DNA of 64,000 nt, taken from contig OZ020585.1 in assembly GCA_963971535.1 (NCBI GenBank), positions 30,094,568-30,158,567 on the forward strand. Reading direction: 5' to 3'. A program made the position numbers and the translations under genes. Under the pieces are notes generated by a model that worked only from the letters and a program-made list of their open reading frames with translations, made no database searches and was not told the DNA's origin. Of this stretch, positions 45,701-51,700 are shown one piece after another. This DNA comes from Notolepis coatsorum (taxonomy: Eukaryota > Chordata > Actinopteri > Aulopiformes > Paralepididae). Numbering within the stretch: position 1 is the first letter of the stretch; the number at the start of each line of letters is the position of its first letter.

Positions 45701-48700
45701 AGACCCCCGCAAGAGGAACCTCCCACCCCCCCCCCCCCTAGAAACCGGGCTCCCCCGCATCCCAGGTCCGTCCCACACGGGGTCCAGCACTCAGCGACAC
45801 AGGCATCTTTAATCTGATTGGGCCCGACCCAGTAGAGGGGCGAGGGGCAATACTCCCCCCCCCCCCCCCCCCCCCCCACCGAGCCAAGCCCGCTACCTCC
45901 CATGCCACCAAGCCCCCCACACACAACCAACCCACGGGATCCCACTCTCCCGGGTCAAACCGCCTAAACGCTGACCCCCACCCCCCTGAGCTGAGCCCAT
46001 TTGGCGCCCCCATATCTTAGGCCGCTGCGCCCGTAGCCGGGCCCCCATCAACACGGGTCCCTTGAATCAATTGGGCCAGGCCCAGTAGAGGAAAGGATGG
46101 GGGACTCCCTGTCCTATATTCTTAACAGAATTAAGACTCTTAACGGTATTCTAAAAGAAATTAACAAACGATTTAAAAATTGCTTTACAAACCAAAAGCG
46201 AATGTCTCATTCTTAACTTTATATCGGCATTGTTCCACAAGTTAACCCCAATAATAGAAATACACCTCCTTTTAATCTCTTTCTTAGCTTTTTGAACAGT
46301 AAATTTACAAATATTCAATACAAATATATGTATTGAAAAAAAAATTCACCCCGTCCGGGAGTAACTTTGCTTTAGCTCTGTACATTATTTGCATAATTTT
46401 ATAATGAACCAAATAAGTAAATTTCATAACATGAGACTTTATAAACAATGGATTTGTGTGATCATAGTAACCAGCCTTAAAAATGTTCAGAATGGCCCCC
46501 TTTTGCAGTAAGACTATCGGATTTACACTCTTTTAAAAAAAAAAGTTGACCCCATACTTCCACACTAAGATATGAAAGGAAGTATAAGTGAGCAGTAAAT
46601 GATGTACAAGGCTTTATAGTTTAATATATCCTTACATTTATACAATATTGCTACTGACTTAGATATTTTCCCTTGAATATAGTTAACATGTTTCACGTCA
46701 ATGTAATTTGATTTATTATTTAACCTTGTGTAACATTATATAACATTAGAATGTAGTATGTAACAGTGACAACTTGTGTGTTCCAGGTAGTGGTACCTTC
46801 TGTGTGGGGACAGAGAATGAACCTGACCTACTGGGTGACTATTGGGTGAGGATCGCTCAACTACAGGCCAGGAACCAGGCCTGCCTGCCTCACCTGAAGA
46901 GCAGCTACCCCCTGGAATCTAGGGTCAGAGGTCACACACAGACGGTTCATTTAACCCCTGGAGTCTAGGGTCAGAGTTCACCCACACTAAACACGTCTTT
47001 CTTTCTCTCCCTCCAGCCCAGCCTTTGTCCAGATTTCATCATCACAGACAAAGACCTGCGTCTGGGTGATCCATCAGAGACCATCCGCCGAGCGTCTCTG
47101 ATGCCCGACTCCCTGACCGGCCACCGTTCGTCTTATATGCCTGGGCATACTGCTGGCCCTGCCTCCCGCGGCCACTCCCTGATGCCCGAAACCAGCTCCG
47201 CTTTCTCTCAGCAGCTTTCTCTCAGGCCCAAAGGGCAGACCTCCTCCGCCCTCCTGAGGCCCTCCCCTCAGGTTAGTTCAGTTACTAGTCCTACATGTTG
47301 GTTTAGTTACTAGTCCTACATGTTGCTTTAGTTAATAGACGGATGTATCTCTCTTTCTCTCTCTATCTCAGACCAGGCCTCTGACACCAAAGAGGAACAC
47401 ACGGAAACCTCTCAGTCCGGTGAGACACACAAATACACATGCCCAAACATACACAAAGACAAATGCACGTACGCACACATGTGACATGCTTCATCAAAAT
47501 ACGTCTGTCTCAACAGCACAATTCTAAATAAACGTGGATTTATGTCAACATATAGATTTTGGGGTTGGGTTTTGTTTTTTGAATAAACAAAGTCTTAGCT
47601 TTCAAAATATCAAACTCTTTTCGCCAGATTCTGATGATTAATACAATCGGATACTACAGGTGTCCCTGAAACAAAACTACAGATAATTGACAGGTTTGTA
47701 ACGCAGCAGGGTCATTAATATAGGCAGCAGGGTCATTAAAATAGGCTGAACATGTTCATCAAACACATACAACAACTTTATTCCATGCAACCTTCCCTCG
47801 CCTGATCCGAGGAAAAATAAATACAATCCTCGTTCTCTACGGTTAGTCTAATCAATGCGATCAATGACAGGGTGTGAAGTAGGCAACGCGATAAACTGGT
47901 GAAATGTAAAGTAGTGATGAGTAAATTCCAGTCATCATGCAGGCGCGCTGTATTTTTGTAGTTGGCTAACATTATGCATTATCAAGCATTGTTGTGTGAT
48001 AATGAACAGCAACTCATGGATGATCACTGTGTAGCCTTGTACGGATGTCGTCTGCCTGGTAATGTTAGATTTGTATATTGGAATGTGAAATGGGCAGATT
48101 GTGGCACGGCAGACCACTTGGAACCAGTTTAACACAGCTATCTGGTTTTCATCTTGTTAATGACAGCAGATCAAATAACCGCTATGCACATCCCTAGAGT
48201 CTATCGAAATAGCTATCTATCTGGGATGTAGGGATGGGCAAAAATCAGAAAATCGATATTCGATAGTCACTGGGAACTATTTGACTATTTGAAATACAGT
48301 GCTGGTTGCTTTCATTGCCAACAGCTAGCGTTAGATATTTGGGAGTCTGACCAGCCTAATGTTATTTCCGGGGACAAACGTTAATTCCGGGCGGTCAGGT
48401 GGCGTAGCGGAGATTGTGCTAGTCACCAACACAGGAGATGCTGGGTTCGAGCCCAGCTCTCTGCGTTGCTACCAGCTTGGCTGGTCGTTTATACTAATAC
48501 AATTGGCAGTATTGGGGGGTGGGAAGCTGGTGGCTGGGAATCTGGCATGGTGGACAGCGACGCCTACAGGTCAGGTCTCTGCGCTTGCTCAGCGGGGGCA
48601 GGACTTGGTGGAGATGGCGTGCCCTCCCATGCGTTACACTTCACCAAATGAGAGTCCTCGCTGCCAAGTGAAAAGACGTCACTGGCTGTCGCCGTGCGTA

Positions 48701-51700
48701 TCGGAGGAAGCGTGCGATCGACTCGGGATGCCCTTGTACCGACTCGTAGGAGAACATGCGAACAACAACCAGGTAGGGGAGGGGGGGAATTGGCACAACA
48801 ACTAAATTGGGACGGGGAGAAAAACAGAAATTGGGAAAAAAAAAAAACGTTAATTCCGAAATGATGTATGGGAGCAGAGTGAAATGAAGTGTTACATTTC
48901 CGGTCTCCGTTTCCCTCTGTGCGTCTTTCTGTGTCTCTCAGGCTAGCTTTACCATTGAGAACACGCCGAGAAAGAAGACCTACCTTCGGAAAGGTTTGGA
49001 CAAACTCCGAAGCTCCACTCTCAAACCTTCCAAGTCCCCGACTCAGAGTGCCTCTCGCAAGTCGCCAAGCAACGGCGCAGCAGCTGTCAAGTCCCGCACC
49101 ACGACCACCCGGACCACAAAGTCTCCACGCACCGCCAAGTCGCCCAGCCTGGCGGCCAGCGCTCGCAAGGTGAGCATGTTTCTACTGTAGGGCTTGTGAT
49201 GCTTTCATCAATCATTAGGAGAAAAGACTCGACACCCTTTACTAGTTAACTGCATTATACTCATAAACCAATTAATAAACCCATACATTGGTTATTAGAT
49301 AACAGCATTATCCTATAAACCAATTAATAAACGCATGCATTGGTTATTAGTTAATAACGTTATGCTTATACATCTATTAATAAACGCATACATTTGCTTA
49401 GATCATTATAAATAGTCAATTAGCTGAAATACAGACTTTATTAGTTTTGTTTAGAGCAAAATGCAGAGTATTGCCAGCAAACATACAGAGGTTGTTTGTT
49501 CCCTGTCCAGATGACAGCAGAAGGAAATTCAATTGTAAGCACCAATTTGCACGAACCACCTTAAAACAAAGGTGCACCTCAGTTATAGGTATCAAACTAT
49601 GGAACTCTTTGCACAATGATGTAAAAGAGTTCTAATATATTTCACTTCAGAAAGTTGTACAAAGAAAAGATAAATAGACTGTATAGCACAGTTTAGTATA
49701 GTATTGCAGTTTAGCATAACAGGATAATATAGCATTATAGTATAGGCTAGTAGGAGTATAGTATAGCATCTTAACATAGAATAATAATATATTAAAACAA
49801 GTATATATATATATATAAAATAATACTGTATACCAATATAGTCTAGTATGATTTAGTTATAGAAGTGTGTATAAATGAAGGAACATCAGTAAATGCAATT
49901 TAACTGATGGATACACAAAATGTATTTATTTATGTTTAATTGTGTTTTCATTTCTGCAAAATAAGTATGTACATTTTGTTTGGTAAACATTGCGCTGTGA
50001 ACAGTCTTATCGGTGTACTGCATGTATGTAGGGGCAGGTACAATAAGAGTTTTCTTCTTCCTGTTCCTTTCGGACTTGGAATTTAGTGGATCATATTAAG
50101 TGAACTATGTACTGAAGACACTGTTGGACTGTAACAATTCCATGTACGAATAAAGAAAGAGAAATGCATTATGATGATGATCGTGAAGAAGACTAGTATA
50201 TTATGATGACGGTGAAGAAGACTGTAGTATATGATGACAGTGAAGAAGGCTCTCCAGTATATGACTATCTTTACTGTCTTTAGTGGCGTGCTCCCACAGC
50301 TGACATGTCTAAAGCCTAGCCCTGATGGTCTATACTGGTGGATATATTGGTAAATATACTGATTACTATACTGGTTACTACACTGGTGAATATACTGATT
50401 ACTATAGTATACTGGTGATTATACTGGTTACTTCACTGGTGGATATACTGAACTTGCACTATGGGTTAAGCCTGGGTCTTCCGTCTTCACTGGTCATTGG
50501 TTTTATAATCTGCACCTGGGTCTTCTGTCTTCACTGGTCAGTGGGAGGTTGATATTTCCTTGTCAAGAGTACTAATCTTCAGCACCAGAGGTCTTCTTGA
50601 TAACACATCTGCCACAATGTGGGAAATAGTTTGACCACAATCTGAAGCTCCACCTCTGATAGTATCATCAGACAAACACACTCGTGTCACTTTGGACAAA
50701 TATGTCCCAACTGTCAGAGGGATTTAAGACAAGAAATGCAGATTTCACAGCCTATAAAATAGTGCCAAACTTCAACTGTACTCGGTGCATGAAGGCCACG
50801 CCTACTTTAAAGGCAGATTATGAGGTCAGCAGTTTAATCCCCTGGGTTAACTGAAAAAGCCTCCTTCAAACCAATAGATCCTACCAGGCATTGAACAGTG
50901 GGTCTCATTCACCAACGGACTTGAGACAAAGATCAGACAAATTTTTGTCCTAGCTCATTTTCGGGACGATTTTGGGATTCACCAACAGTCCCTTCTCCTG
51001 GATTCGGTCTTAACTAGGAGCAGGATTTAGGAGCGCTGAAGAGCAGTCGTAACTCTGACAGACTGGTGTGCGCCATGTACTTAAGGGCTTTATTTGGGAG
51101 GAATCATGGTGATTTCGTTCATGTCAACTCTACAGGCATCCTTGGAATTAATTAATCATAATCATCATAAATATGACAATTTGTAGGATAAAACATTTTA
51201 TTACATTTAGTCATGCCTCAAGAGGCATCGTGATGTCGGAAAATAAATAAACACTACACCAACACTGCAAATGACTGTGGATAAATAAATAAGAACTAAA
51301 GCTAATCGCATGGATATAGCTATAGTGGAATGGACTGTATTAATATTCCATATTTATACCATCTTGTTGCGCACTCCTGGCCACCTGTTCAGCGCACACT
51401 GTATAGCCTGTGTGTAATGAATGAATAGTATAGGCTTATATTACTCTAATTACTTGTTTCATTAGGAGATAGTAGATACTGTATGCGCTGCCCTATAGTA
51501 GTACGTACAGTACACATCTTAGCATGACATCTTAAGGCCACCAGAGTCTGGCGTACTGTGAGCGGACCCGACTCGTCGTCCTCAATCGTTTGAGGTTTCA
51601 GTCAAGCTTACCACCGCTTACCAATTTCCTACATTACTCATGCCAGTTTACTATATTTAATGCAGGTCGATGTCAACCAACAACTCTGTGGTGTTTTTTA

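Noticed and set aside
45691..46013. Gly-rich minus-strand open frames
   Set aside because: They cross a 23-C run and LINE 3' sequence; no domain or start context.
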